Origin: Anaerococcus vaginimassiliensis
Lineage (GTDB): Bacteria > Bacillota > Clostridia > Tissierellales > Peptoniphilaceae
Reading direction: 5' to 3'
DNA length: 64,000 nucleotides
Assembly: GCF_900626155.1 (NCBI RefSeq)
Contig: NZ_LR130844.1
Span: 1,738,786-1,802,785, forward strand
This document shows positions 25,507-34,000 of this stretch, piece after piece. A program made the translations under genes and the position numbers. Within the stretch, counting starts at the first letter, position 1; every line of letters starts with the position of its first letter. The notes beneath the pieces were generated by a model. That model saw only the letters and a program-made list of their open reading frames with translations, was not told the DNA's origin and ran no database searches.

Positions 25507-26499
25507 ATGACATATTATGATTTTGTAAAAGAATATATGAACGTAGATGAATGTAAAAATAATAAGAAATATTCAAGTGCAGGGCATACATTTTGTTGGA
25601 GTAAAGATGATTCAATTAATGCAGAAGGCCTATATTGGTTTTATGAAGGAAATGGATTTATTATTGATATCCACGATTTTTATATCAATAAAGAAGTAAT
25701 TCAAAATAATACTTATAGTATGTCGGACTATGTTTCGATATGCTCTAGCTATATTGTAAGTGCAAACGGCGAAAAATTTAACCCTTATCAAACTTTGACG
25801 CCAAACTCCTTATATACTCTTGATTTTGACAATATAGAAGATGACTTTCTATTTTTATTACACGAGAATAGTTACTATCTCACTGTTTCTGTTGGATTTA
25901 AAAGAGAACTTTTAGAAAAGCACCTGTCATCCATTAATATCGATCTTGAATCCTTTTATAGGGCTTTACTTCAAACAAATCAAATAATACTTACAAAGTC
26001 ATTAGAAAAAGTAGCAATGGAAATATTAAATTGTAAGATGGACGCTCCTGCCGCTGATTTTTTCTTTAAAGCCAAGGCAAATGAGTGGATAAGTATAGTA
26101 ATCGATACCTACTTAAATAGAAAAAAATATAAAATTGAGTCTGACGATAATAAAGCACTTGAAGATGTATCCAGGTTTTTAGATGATCATTTTGCCATGA
26201 CTGTAAATCAGGAAACCCTTGAAAAAATATCTAAAATGAGCGGAACAAAATTAAAGAATTTGTTTAAAGAAAAATATGGTCAAAGTATTACAGAATACAC
26301 CCAAAGAAAAAGAATGAATGTAGCTGAAACTCTTCTGTTAAATACTAAACTTCCTATAAAGGAAGTAGCAGAATCTGTTGGATATACATCCCATAGCAAA
26401 TTTTCCATTTATTACAAAAGATACAAGGGAAAACTTCCTAGTGAAGTTCGTCATTTAGCTTGCAAGGATCACAAGTTAAAATGCGATTATTGTGATTAA
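25507..26499 (+). CDS. AraC family transcriptional regulator
   Basis: 330 residues. The N-terminal 200 are a ligand/sensor region without recognisable motif; the C-terminal 100 carry two helix-turn-helix units (QETLEKISKMSGTKLKNLFK and LPIKEVAESVGYTSHSKFSI followed by YYKRYKGKLPSEVR), the AraC/XylS signature. It ends with a small cysteine/histidine cluster (HLACKDHKLKCDYCD), which could bind a metal. Divergently placed from the ABC exporter/ECF operon; by analogy to YbtA-type regulators it may activate uptake genes when the metallophore is present. Inference only. Confidence 0.87.
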   Translation: MTYYDFVKEYMNVDECKNNKKYSSAGHTFCWSKDDSINAEGLYWFYEGNGFIIDIHDFYINKEVIQNNTYSMSDYVSICSSYIVSANGEKFNPYQTLTPNSLYTLDFDNIEDDFLFLLHENSYYLTVSVGFKRELLEKHLSSINIDLESFYRALLQTNQIILTKSLEKVAMEILNCKMDAPAADFFFKAKANEWISIVIDTYLNRKKYKIESDDNKALEDVSRFLDDHFAMTVNQETLEKISKMSGTKLKNLFKEKYGQSITEYTQRKRMNVAETLLLNTKLPIKEVAESVGYTSHSKFSIYYKRYKGKLPSEVRHLACKDHKLKCDYCD

Positions 26500-26593
26500 G
26501 TATTTTTTTTACAAGCAATATTTTTGTATGAGTTTAAGTGGATATGCATATATGACCTAAATAAATTAGATTAAAAAATGAGCAAAAAATAAA

Positions 26594-26611
26594 GGCAGTC
26601 CGAAGACTGCC
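26594..26611 (-). terminator. Terminator of the second SSB-like gene
   Basis: GGCAGTC-TTCG-GACTGCC on the minus strand followed by TTTATTTTTTG; identical stem to 17956-17973. Also the 3-prime end of the ICE backbone transcript. Confidence 0.9.
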
Positions 26612-26616
26612 GATAT

Positions 26617-27273
26617 TTACCTCTCTTCACCTTTGCTATGCTCTTTCTTAGTTGACTTAGTTTTGTCATCTGTCTTAAAGCTTTTTATTTGACCTAATAT
26701 GGACTTTTTATCCTTATCTTGACTCTTTACTTGTTCTTTTGCTTTTAAGAGCTTAGAAGACAAAATACGGACATTCTTATGTTCCTTTCCGTTGTTGTCA
26801 ATGCTTGTTTTTACTTGACCAAATATTTTAACAAAATCTCCTTGTTTTAAGTTCTCTAAATCTTTTGTCTTATCTCCATAGGCTGAACAATTGGTATAAA
26901 TTTTATTCCCATCGTCATCTTTTGAAACAATTGAAAAGTTGCTTACCTTGAACTTTTCTCCATTAGCATTTTCTCTTTCAAGATTTTCTACTTTTCCAGC
27001 TATATTACCCACGAGATTTATGAGGTCGTCTTTTTCTTCAAGTTCATTGGTATTTTCAACAATCTTACCTTGTTCTTTCATATCATCAATCATATAGTCA
27101 AAGTCATCACTTAGTAGACCTGTTGTGTCATTGTTCATATATAAAACATAGACTTCTTCAAGTGCCTTTTCATCATTAACGCCTTTTTCTATGCTTACAA
27201 GTGCTTTTATAAAATCCTTGTAATTATCATTCATCATTTCTTCTAAGTTTTCTCTAATATCTTTGTATTCCAT
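26617..27273 (-). CDS. SSB-like ICE protein, copy 2
   Basis: 218 residues, differing from copy 1 at only about fifteen positions; same acidic N-terminus, OB-fold-like centre (NLVGNIAGKVENLE to NVRILSSKLL) and tail KKSILGQIKSFK ending SKGEER. Last gene of the helicase operon. A role in coating or protecting transferred single-stranded DNA is plausible. A smaller SSB-like protein (63396-63707) with the same YTNCSVYGEK motif sits at the other end of the ICE backbone. Confidence 0.78.
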   Translation of the reverse strand: MEYKDIRENLEEMMNDNYKDFIKALVSIEKGVNDEKALEEVYVLYMNNDTTGLLSDDFDYMIDDMKEQGKIVENTNELEEKDDLINLVGNIAGKVENLERENANGEKFKVSNFSIVSKDDDGNKIYTNCSAYGDKTKDLENLKQGDFVKIFGQVKTSIDNNGKEHKNVRILSSKLLKAKEQVKSQDKDKKSILGQIKSFKTDDKTKSTKKEHSKGEER

Positions 27274-27316
27274 AATTTCCTCCTTGTAATAAATAAGGAG
27301 AGCCTTTCGCCCTCCT

Positions 27317-27922
27317 CTATCTTTCTTGTCCTTTTTCGTTTTTTTCTTGATTTTTATCTTTTTCTTCTTCTGATTTGAATTTTGATATTTGTCCTAATAT
27401 TGATGGCTTCTCTTCCCTTGCGTGAAGATTATCCTCTACATCATAAGTTGATTCAAAGTAATCACTATCTTTAAAATCATTATCATACCTATCTGGTATT
27501 CCGTCATTATCAAGATCTTTTGCAAGTGGATCATAGAAGTTTCCATCATCATCTATTTCTAAGCCTAGAGCTTGTTTTAAATCTTCTTCATCTACTGATA
27601 CCAGATCATCAAAACTAGACATTTTTATGGCTTCAGTCATATCTTTAATGGCTTGTGAATTAGATATATCTTCCTCTACAAAAGATTCTGTTCTAATAGC
27701 TACATTGTCTACATACTGAGTCCATGTTTTTTCTTCCAAATTTACCTCATATTGAATCGAATGCTTACCATCAGGTGTTTCTGTATAGGCAAGTCCTATA
27801 TGGCTTAAATCAGGATATAATTTGTCAAAGTCTTCATAGCTATTAGATTCTGAAAACTCGTAGTTAGAATAATCAACTATCGCCCTCTTTAAATCTCTAA
27901 TAGTGGTGATTGGTTTTCTAAT
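27317..27922 (-). CDS. Helicase-adjacent ICE protein with acidic domain and shared tail
   Basis: The frame is open from 27922 and reads RKPITTIRDLKRAIVDYSNY, then HIGLAYTETPDGKHSIQYEV, an acidic region with a calcium-binding-like DLDNDGIPDRYDND loop, and the tail KPSILGQISKFK ending KGQER. No ATG, GTG or TTG lies before the conserved start region: the first candidate is an ATT at 27920-27922 with GGGAGAAG upstream; the next normal start is the TTG at 27739, which would drop the conserved N-terminal third. The frame overlaps the helicase end by 34 bases. Family not recognised with certainty; proteins of this kind follow the giant helicase in Tn1549-like elements. Confidence 0.6.
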   Translation of the reverse strand: MRKPITTIRDLKRAIVDYSNYEFSESNSYEDFDKLYPDLSHIGLAYTETPDGKHSIQYEVNLEEKTWTQYVDNVAIRTESFVEEDISNSQAIKDMTEAIKMSSFDDLVSVDEEDLKQALGLEIDDDGNFYDPLAKDLDNDGIPDRYDNDFKDSDYFESTYDVEDNLHAREEKPSILGQISKFKSEEEKDKNQEKNEKGQER

Positions 27923-28683
27923 TCTTCTACTTCTCCCATATCTAAAAGTTTATTAATTTCAGCTAGTCTTAGTGTCTTATCCCTTAACTCATCTGCTTTT
28001 TCAAATGGTTTAGTCAGTTCTACTTTGGCATTTTCTAAAGATTCTTTATAGTTTTCAAGATTTTGATTTAACCTCTCAAGTCTTGAAGGCATTTTTTCAA
28101 TGGCATTATCCAGTCTTGTTATATTACCATCAGTAGAGTTTGAAAACTCTCCAAAGTATTCTGCTTTTCCTAGAAGTTTAAAGGTGTGAGTATTAGTCAT
28201 AAAGTTATATGAAACTTGCAAGTCTAAATCTCTATATTTACCAATAACCTTGCTATCATTTATCTTTACCTTTTTTATTTCTTCTAGTAGCTTCTCTCCA
28301 GCCTCTTTCTTATCTACAATTTTATTTGTCCCAAGACTGATTGAAGTAAATTTACTATCTCCTTCTCCTAATTTTTCAACACTTGCAATATCTTCTTTAA
28401 CTGCTTTTATTTCCATTTCAGTTTTTAAAATACTTTGAGGATAAATTTTATTTACCTTATCTTCGAGCTTATATTTATTAGACTTGTAGTTTGCTTCCAG
28501 CATTTTTAGTTTTGTAACTTCGTTATCTAAATCCATCTTTTCTTTAATTAGAGGATTACCAGTAGCTAAAGCCTTAATTTCTGAATAAGATAGACTTGCT
28601 TCATCAACATCTTCAGCAACACGCACAGGCGTCTTGCTTGTCATAATTTGAGATATGAATTTTTGCTTATTCTCTATTGTCTG
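27889..28683 (-). CDS. Methylase-helicase, exon 2 (C-terminal 264 codons)
   Basis: This is the downstream exon of the interrupted helicase gene. It begins at the CAG codon at 28681-28683, right after the group II intron, as QTIENKQKFISQIMTSKTPV and RVAEDVDEASLSYSEIKALA, the usual continuation after the SNF2 motif VI region in Tn1549-like helicases. The rest is coiled-coil (VTKLKMLEANYKSNKYKLED and similar). If not spliced, a separate product could begin at the internal ATG at 28644. Overlaps the next gene. Confidence 0.8.
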   Translation of the reverse strand, partial: QTIENKQKFISQIMTSKTPVRVAEDVDEASLSYSEIKALATGNPLIKEKMDLDNEVTKLKMLEANYKSNKYKLEDKVNKIYPQSILKTEMEIKAVKEDIASVEKLGEGDSKFTSISLGTNKIVDKKEAGEKLLEEIKKVKINDSKVIGKYRDLDLQVSYNFMTNTHTFKLLGKAEYFGEFSNSTDGNITRLDNAIEKMPSRLERLNQNLENYKESLENAKVELTKPFEKADELRDKTLRLAEINKLLDMGEVEELENQSPLLEI

Positions 28684-31024
28684 GTCGAGTAGGTCGGGGA
28701 TATTACTATCCCTTTCCCCTCTAAGAACCGTGCATGAGAGTTTCCCCTCACACGGCTCAAGTTTTTATAAGCCCTAATTAAAGAGCCAGCGTATTTTCTT
28801 TATCATTTATATTCAATTTTCTATGACACCAAGGGTGTACTAATGTTTTAAGGGTAATATTGTTTTGAGTTGTTTGATGTACTCTAAAGTCTGTATCCAG
28901 AGTTATTTTCTCTCCACAAACAGGGCATATTCCGTCTTGAGTTTTATACAGTCTATTTATAACTGTACGCCCTTTAAGTTCGTTTCGTATTTTTAACTCT
29001 TCTCTTTCTTCAAAGTATATTTGCCAATTTTCATCAAATGGATTTGCTTCAGCTTGTATCTTGGTAAATCTCTTAATATCAGTATCTGTAGCATATTTAA
29101 GACGAAGATAGTATTTCTCGCCATTTTCCATTCTGTCTCCAGTTGCTACACTAAAAGTCCAAGTTCTATTTCCAATCGTATGGAAATACTTTTTAGCTAT
29201 CCATTTTCTACTTTTCTTAGGATGTCTACGAACACACCAGTTCCACAGGCATTTATATATTTCATAATCAAGTTTTTCAAACGCTTTTGATGAAACATTA
29301 TATTTCTGATAGTTTATCCAACCTATAATAATTGAATTTAATTTTCTAATCAGAATTTCTTGTTTCATTGACGGATTATCCTTTATGATTTGTCTTATTT
29401 TATCAACAATAGCCTTAAAGTTCTTTTCAGATGGTTTTGTTAGTAACTTATCTTTATACATCCTAATATTAACTCCAAGAAAGTCGAAACCGTCATTTAT
29501 GTGCGTTATGAGTGTCTTTTCCTCAGACAGTTCTAACCCTCTTTCTTTTAAAAATTTTACAATGATTGGCTTAACACCATTTTCAAGCAATTCTGCACTT
29601 TCTCCTGTAACAATAAAGTCATCTGCATATCTAACAAAATTAACTTTTGGAAAATATGCTTTCTTATTTACTGTTCTTTTATGATATTTCTCTTTGATTG
29701 CTTTTTCTAACCCATCTAATACCATATTAGATATTACAGGTGATATTGGTGAGCCTTGTGGGCTTCCAGTTTCTGTAGGAAATAATCTTTGCTTTTCTAT
29801 ATATCCGCATTCAAGCCAAAGTTTCAATAACGACTTGTTCATTGGAATATTATTCATTATCCATTCGTGGCTAATATTATCAAAGCAACCTTTTATATCT
29901 CCTTCAAGTATCCATTTTGCAGATTTCTTTTTATTTAGAGATGTAAAGCATTGCTCAATAGCGTCCTGCGTACACCTTTTCGCTCTAAATCCATAAGAGT
30001 TAAAATCAGCTGTTGTTTCTGCAATAGGTTCAAGTGCAAATTTATATAGTGTTTGCATTGCTCTGTCTGTCATTGTAGGAATGCTAAGAGGTCTTTTCTT
30101 ACCATTTTTCTTAGGTATATACACTCTTTTAAGAGGTTTAGGTTTATATCCTCTTAAGTTTAACTTTCCTATTGCATTATACTTTGCCTGTGGTGTTAGC
30201 CATAGTTCGCCGTCAACACCACTTGTTTTCTTGCCTTGGTTTTCAGTTACCCTCTTAATAGCCAAGGCTTTTGCATAAAATGAAGTTGTTAGTAAATGCT
30301 GTAAAGATTTTACCTTTCCGTATTTACTCATTTTCCACGCTTTCACAATACGCATTTGTAGTTTTTTAACATAGCTTTCTGCTACTGAAAAATCTATACT
30401 TTCCCAGTCTTTAGCTCTGTTAGTAGTAGCACACTTTTTACTGTTCATTTGCTTTCTCCTTTCAAAAATTCTACAAGTTCTCTTGTGATTAAAAACCAAA
30501 TGGAAGTCTGCACTCTTTCAAGTTAGGGCAAATTTTGAACCCCTATCCATCTCATTACAAGATGGCGTTCGCTTTTTCCATTATCCTTTACCTGCACCAT
30601 TATCAGCATTTCTTACGATTTACCTTGCCTTTTGGCAACGGTACAGGCTTACCATGTTCCACTTAATTAACATTGATAACTTAGGCTCTACCTCTCTGCC
30701 GGTAGTCATTTTGTCCGTGTAATCCCACTGTGGAAAGGATTATCCGACTACGCACCATTTTGGTTCAGGCTTGTCAGCAACTTTAGCCTGTTCACCTTAA
30801 CGACATTTATCAGTAGTTCACATATGTTAGCCATATTATCAAGCCTCGCTCCCTAACCGCCTTGTTTCTGGCAGTTTCGGTATTCCCTCACGGTTCAACC
30901 TCAAGTAGGGCTACTTTAATATCGGCTTACCACACCTAAGTGCAGTCGATACTTGGCTCAACTAACGGAATAGTTGGTTTGGTCATTATGCCAAACAGTT
31001 AAATTAAGCGACTTCATGTCGCAC
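28684..31024 (-). mobile_element. Group II intron in the ICE helicase gene
   Basis: 2341 bp. The 5-prime end is GTGCGACATGAAGTCGC at 31024 downward, the standard GUGYG start. The 3-prime end carries a domain V hairpin (AGCCGTGTGAGGGGAAACTC paired with the following CATGCACGGTTCT; 28722-28759) and a domain VI stem with bulged A (28684-28720), ending CTACTCGAC at 28684. Removing these exact bases joins TTG TGG with CAG ACA and restores an uninterrupted SYLWQTIENK frame, which fixes both ends. 30449-31024 is the RNA part before the ORF. Confidence 0.93.
28778..30448 (-). CDS. ltrA: Group II intron-encoded reverse transcriptase/maturase/HNH endonuclease
   Basis: 556 residues from the ATG at 30446-30448, behind AAAGGAGAAAGC; a longer ORF exists but its start precedes the ribosome site. 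RT motifs in order: GKKTSGVDGELW, KKNGKKRPLSIPTMTDRAMQ, NSYGFRAKRCTQDAIEQCF, EGDIKGCFDNISHEWI, GSPQGSPISPVISNMVLDGL, FVRYADDFIVTGES with the catalytic YADD, and GFDFLGVNIR. The maturase X domain (RKLNSIIIGWINYQK) follows, and the C-terminus is an HNH nuclease with zinc ligands CPVCGEKI ... HPWCHRKLN. All motifs are intact, so the protein looks active for splicing and retrohoming. The organisation resembles bacterial introns with the chloroplast-like IEP type. Confidence 0.95.
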   Translation of the reverse strand: MNSKKCATTNRAKDWESIDFSVAESYVKKLQMRIVKAWKMSKYGKVKSLQHLLTTSFYAKALAIKRVTENQGKKTSGVDGELWLTPQAKYNAIGKLNLRGYKPKPLKRVYIPKKNGKKRPLSIPTMTDRAMQTLYKFALEPIAETTADFNSYGFRAKRCTQDAIEQCFTSLNKKKSAKWILEGDIKGCFDNISHEWIMNNIPMNKSLLKLWLECGYIEKQRLFPTETGSPQGSPISPVISNMVLDGLEKAIKEKYHKRTVNKKAYFPKVNFVRYADDFIVTGESAELLENGVKPIIVKFLKERGLELSEEKTLITHINDGFDFLGVNIRMYKDKLLTKPSEKNFKAIVDKIRQIIKDNPSMKQEILIRKLNSIIIGWINYQKYNVSSKAFEKLDYEIYKCLWNWCVRRHPKKSRKWIAKKYFHTIGNRTWTFSVATGDRMENGEKYYLRLKYATDTDIKRFTKIQAEANPFDENWQIYFEEREELKIRNELKGRTVINRLYKTQDGICPVCGEKITLDTDFRVHQTTQNNITLKTLVHPWCHRKLNINDKENTLAL

Positions 31025-34000
31025 CCACAAATAAGAATCAAAGGTATTTTCTGTTACATATCTAAAGATATTGACTTTATCATTTTCATTACCTTGACGA
31101 ACAATTCTACCACTTCTTTGCTCTAGGTCAGACGGTCTCCATGGGACGTCTAAATCGTGTAAGGCTATTAGTTTATTTTGTACATTTGTACCTGCTCCCA
31201 TTTTTTGAGTAGAACCTAATAAGACTCTTACTTCTCCTCTTCTTACCTTAGAGAACAATTCATCTTTTTGTTTGTCTGTATCTGCTTCGTGGATAAAGGC
31301 TATTTCTTCTTTAGGTATTCCCATATTCACTAGCTTATTTCTAATATCATCATAGATATTAAATTCTCCATCTCCTTTTGGTGTAGACATATCTGAAAAT
31401 ACTAATTGGGTCGATGAATTTTCTTTTGTCTTATCCCAGATTGAAAAGATATTTTTTACACATACATTTACCTTCGAATTAGGATCATCTGGAAGTAGTG
31501 GGTTTATTAATCTTTGGTCAAGGGCAAGTTTTTACCATCATTTGTAATCTTTAGCATGTTATCTTCTGTAGGCTCGACTTGGTTATTTCTAACCGCATCA
31601 GCTCTTTCTGAAATAGCTTCTAATATTTCTTTTTGTTCCTCAGTAGGTTTTGTTTTAATAACTTCGAAGTTTGCTTCTGGTACTGGCAAATTTAACATAT
31701 CTGAAGTCTTTATATCTGCTACTTCTTTAAACATGCTCATCAACTCTGGCAAGTTATAAAACTTTGAAAATCTTGTCTTTTGCCTATAACCAGTGCCTTC
31801 TGGAGATAATTCAAAGGTGTTTTCTGTTTCTCCAAAAGTAGAAGCCCAAGCGTCAAAATGTTCTAATCCTCTTGCCTTTAAATCGTCATACTGAAGGTAT
31901 CTTTGCATGGTATAAAGCTCTGTCATTGAATTTGATATTGGTGTACCAGTAGCAAAAACAACTCCCTTGCCATCTGTCATTTCATCCATATACCTACATT
32001 TCATATACATATCCGAAGACTTAAAGGCTTCACTCTGACCGATACCCGCAACATTTCTCATCTTGGTATGCAAAAATAAGTTTTTGTAATTATGAGCTTC
32101 GTCTATAAATAACTTATCTACTCCTAGTTCTTCAAAGGTTATTACATCATCTTTTTTAAAGTCATCATTTAGTTTTTCAAGTCTTACCAAGAGTTTCTTC
32201 TTTGTCTTTTCCAGTTGTTTTACTGTGAAATTTTCTCCTCTATTTCTTTTGTTCTCATCAATAAAGGAAACTATATCATCTATTTGATCTTGTATATGCC
32301 TTACCTGGTATTCCTTAGACATTGGTATTTTTTCAAATTGAGAGTGTCCTATAATAACTGCATCATATTCTCCCGTTGCAATCCTGCCAATAAATCTTTT
32401 TCTATTTTTAGGTTGGAAGTCTTTTTTATCGGCCACCATAATATTTGCTGACGGATATAATTGCATAAACTCCCTACCAATTTGAGTAGTTAGATGGTTA
32501 GGAACTACAAATAATGATTTACTTGCAAGTCCTAACTTTTTAGATTCCATAGCAGAAGCTACCATTTCAAAAGTTTTTCCTGCTCCTACTACATGGGCAA
32601 GTAGTGTATTTCCACCATAAAGAGTCCTAGCTATTGCATTTTTTTGATGTTCTCGAAGTCTAATTTCAGTATTCATTCCATCAAAAGTTAAGTTAGAACC
32701 ATCAAATTTTCTATTTCTAATTGAATTGAATTTTTCATTATAAATCTTCTCTAGCCTATATCTTCTATCAGGATCTTCAAATATCCAATTCTTAAATTCT
32801 TCTTTTATCAGTTCTTGCTTTTGACTTGCTAGCATAGTTTCTTTTTTGTTTAATACAGAAGTCTTAGACCCATCATCATTTATTATTTGGTCAAATACTT
32901 TTGTATCTTTTAGATTAAGAGCATTTTCAATCAGCTTATAGGCATTTACTCTACTTGTACCATAAGTCATGTTAGCAAGGTCATTAGTCGAGTCAACACT
33001 TTTACCCTCAATATTCCATTCACTTGAGTGTGGCGAGAACCTAACATTTATATTCCACCTATCATAACCTGGTGTTTTTAAAAGGTTAAAAGTAAAGTCT
33101 TCTATATCTTTTTGAGGTATCCAGGTTGCTCCTAACCTTACATTTATATCAGAAGCAGTAAGTTCTTCAGGCATAACTTCTTGTAATTTTTCTCTTTGAT
33201 ATTTGAGTTTGCCTAACTCGTTTAATAGTGTATCTTTCTTTTCAGAAGGTGCTAAATCTATTACATTTTCAATTTCTCCGATATATGAATTGAGGTAGCC
33301 AATCTTTTCTCTGATATTACCACTTAAATATTCATCAGCCGATACATATGAAAAATGAAATGGATCGTCATTGTCAAAGTTCTCAAAGGGCATTCTGTTA
33401 TTTATTAGGTCTGTATCCTTAATATCTAAAAATATCTCGCCCTCAAGCTCACCAATTAAGGTGTTCCTATCTTTACTTGTGATAGATTCCATATATTCAA
33501 AATCTACATATCCTTTTTGTGAAACTGATAAGACTAAAGCTTCAAGGGAAGTGTCTACATGATCTACTACCTTTGCCTTTGTTATTGTTCTTTTTGAGAA
33601 TATATCACTCTTAGCTTTGAAATTATCCTCATCATCAAGTATTTCTATTGATGAAACCAAAGGAAAGTTTGAGTCTTCCTTTAAGGCTCTAGTATTTGAT
33701 AAGGAGTTAATAAAGCCATGTTTCTTTGAAAAGTTATCATAGACTTCATTTAACTTTGCTTGTGACTCTTTTATTTCATCGTCTGAAAAATAGTCCTTTT
33801 GTTTTTCTATTACATCTTTTAAAGCATTCATTACATCAAGATAATCTTTTATCTTTTCTTTATTTTTATCTGATATATTCTGCTTGATTAAGACTGAGTT
33901 TTCTCTTAGGTAGACCTCTTCATCAATAATAGTGTAAGAAAAATTCTTAACATCATCTGTTGCTGGAAGACTTAATTCTTCATCTTCCAATAGTTCGACC

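Larger units (their letters stand above)
26584..27301. repeat. 718-bp direct repeat, right copy
   Basis: Partner of 17946-18663. On this side the repeat is followed by the helicase-adjacent gene, so this copy is in its ancestral ICE setting, whereas the left copy is joined to mobC. Confidence 0.85.

Noticed and set aside
30449-31000. GC-richer stretch taken at first as a tRNA-like or rRNA insertion
   Set aside because: It is the structured RNA part of the group II intron upstream of its ORF.
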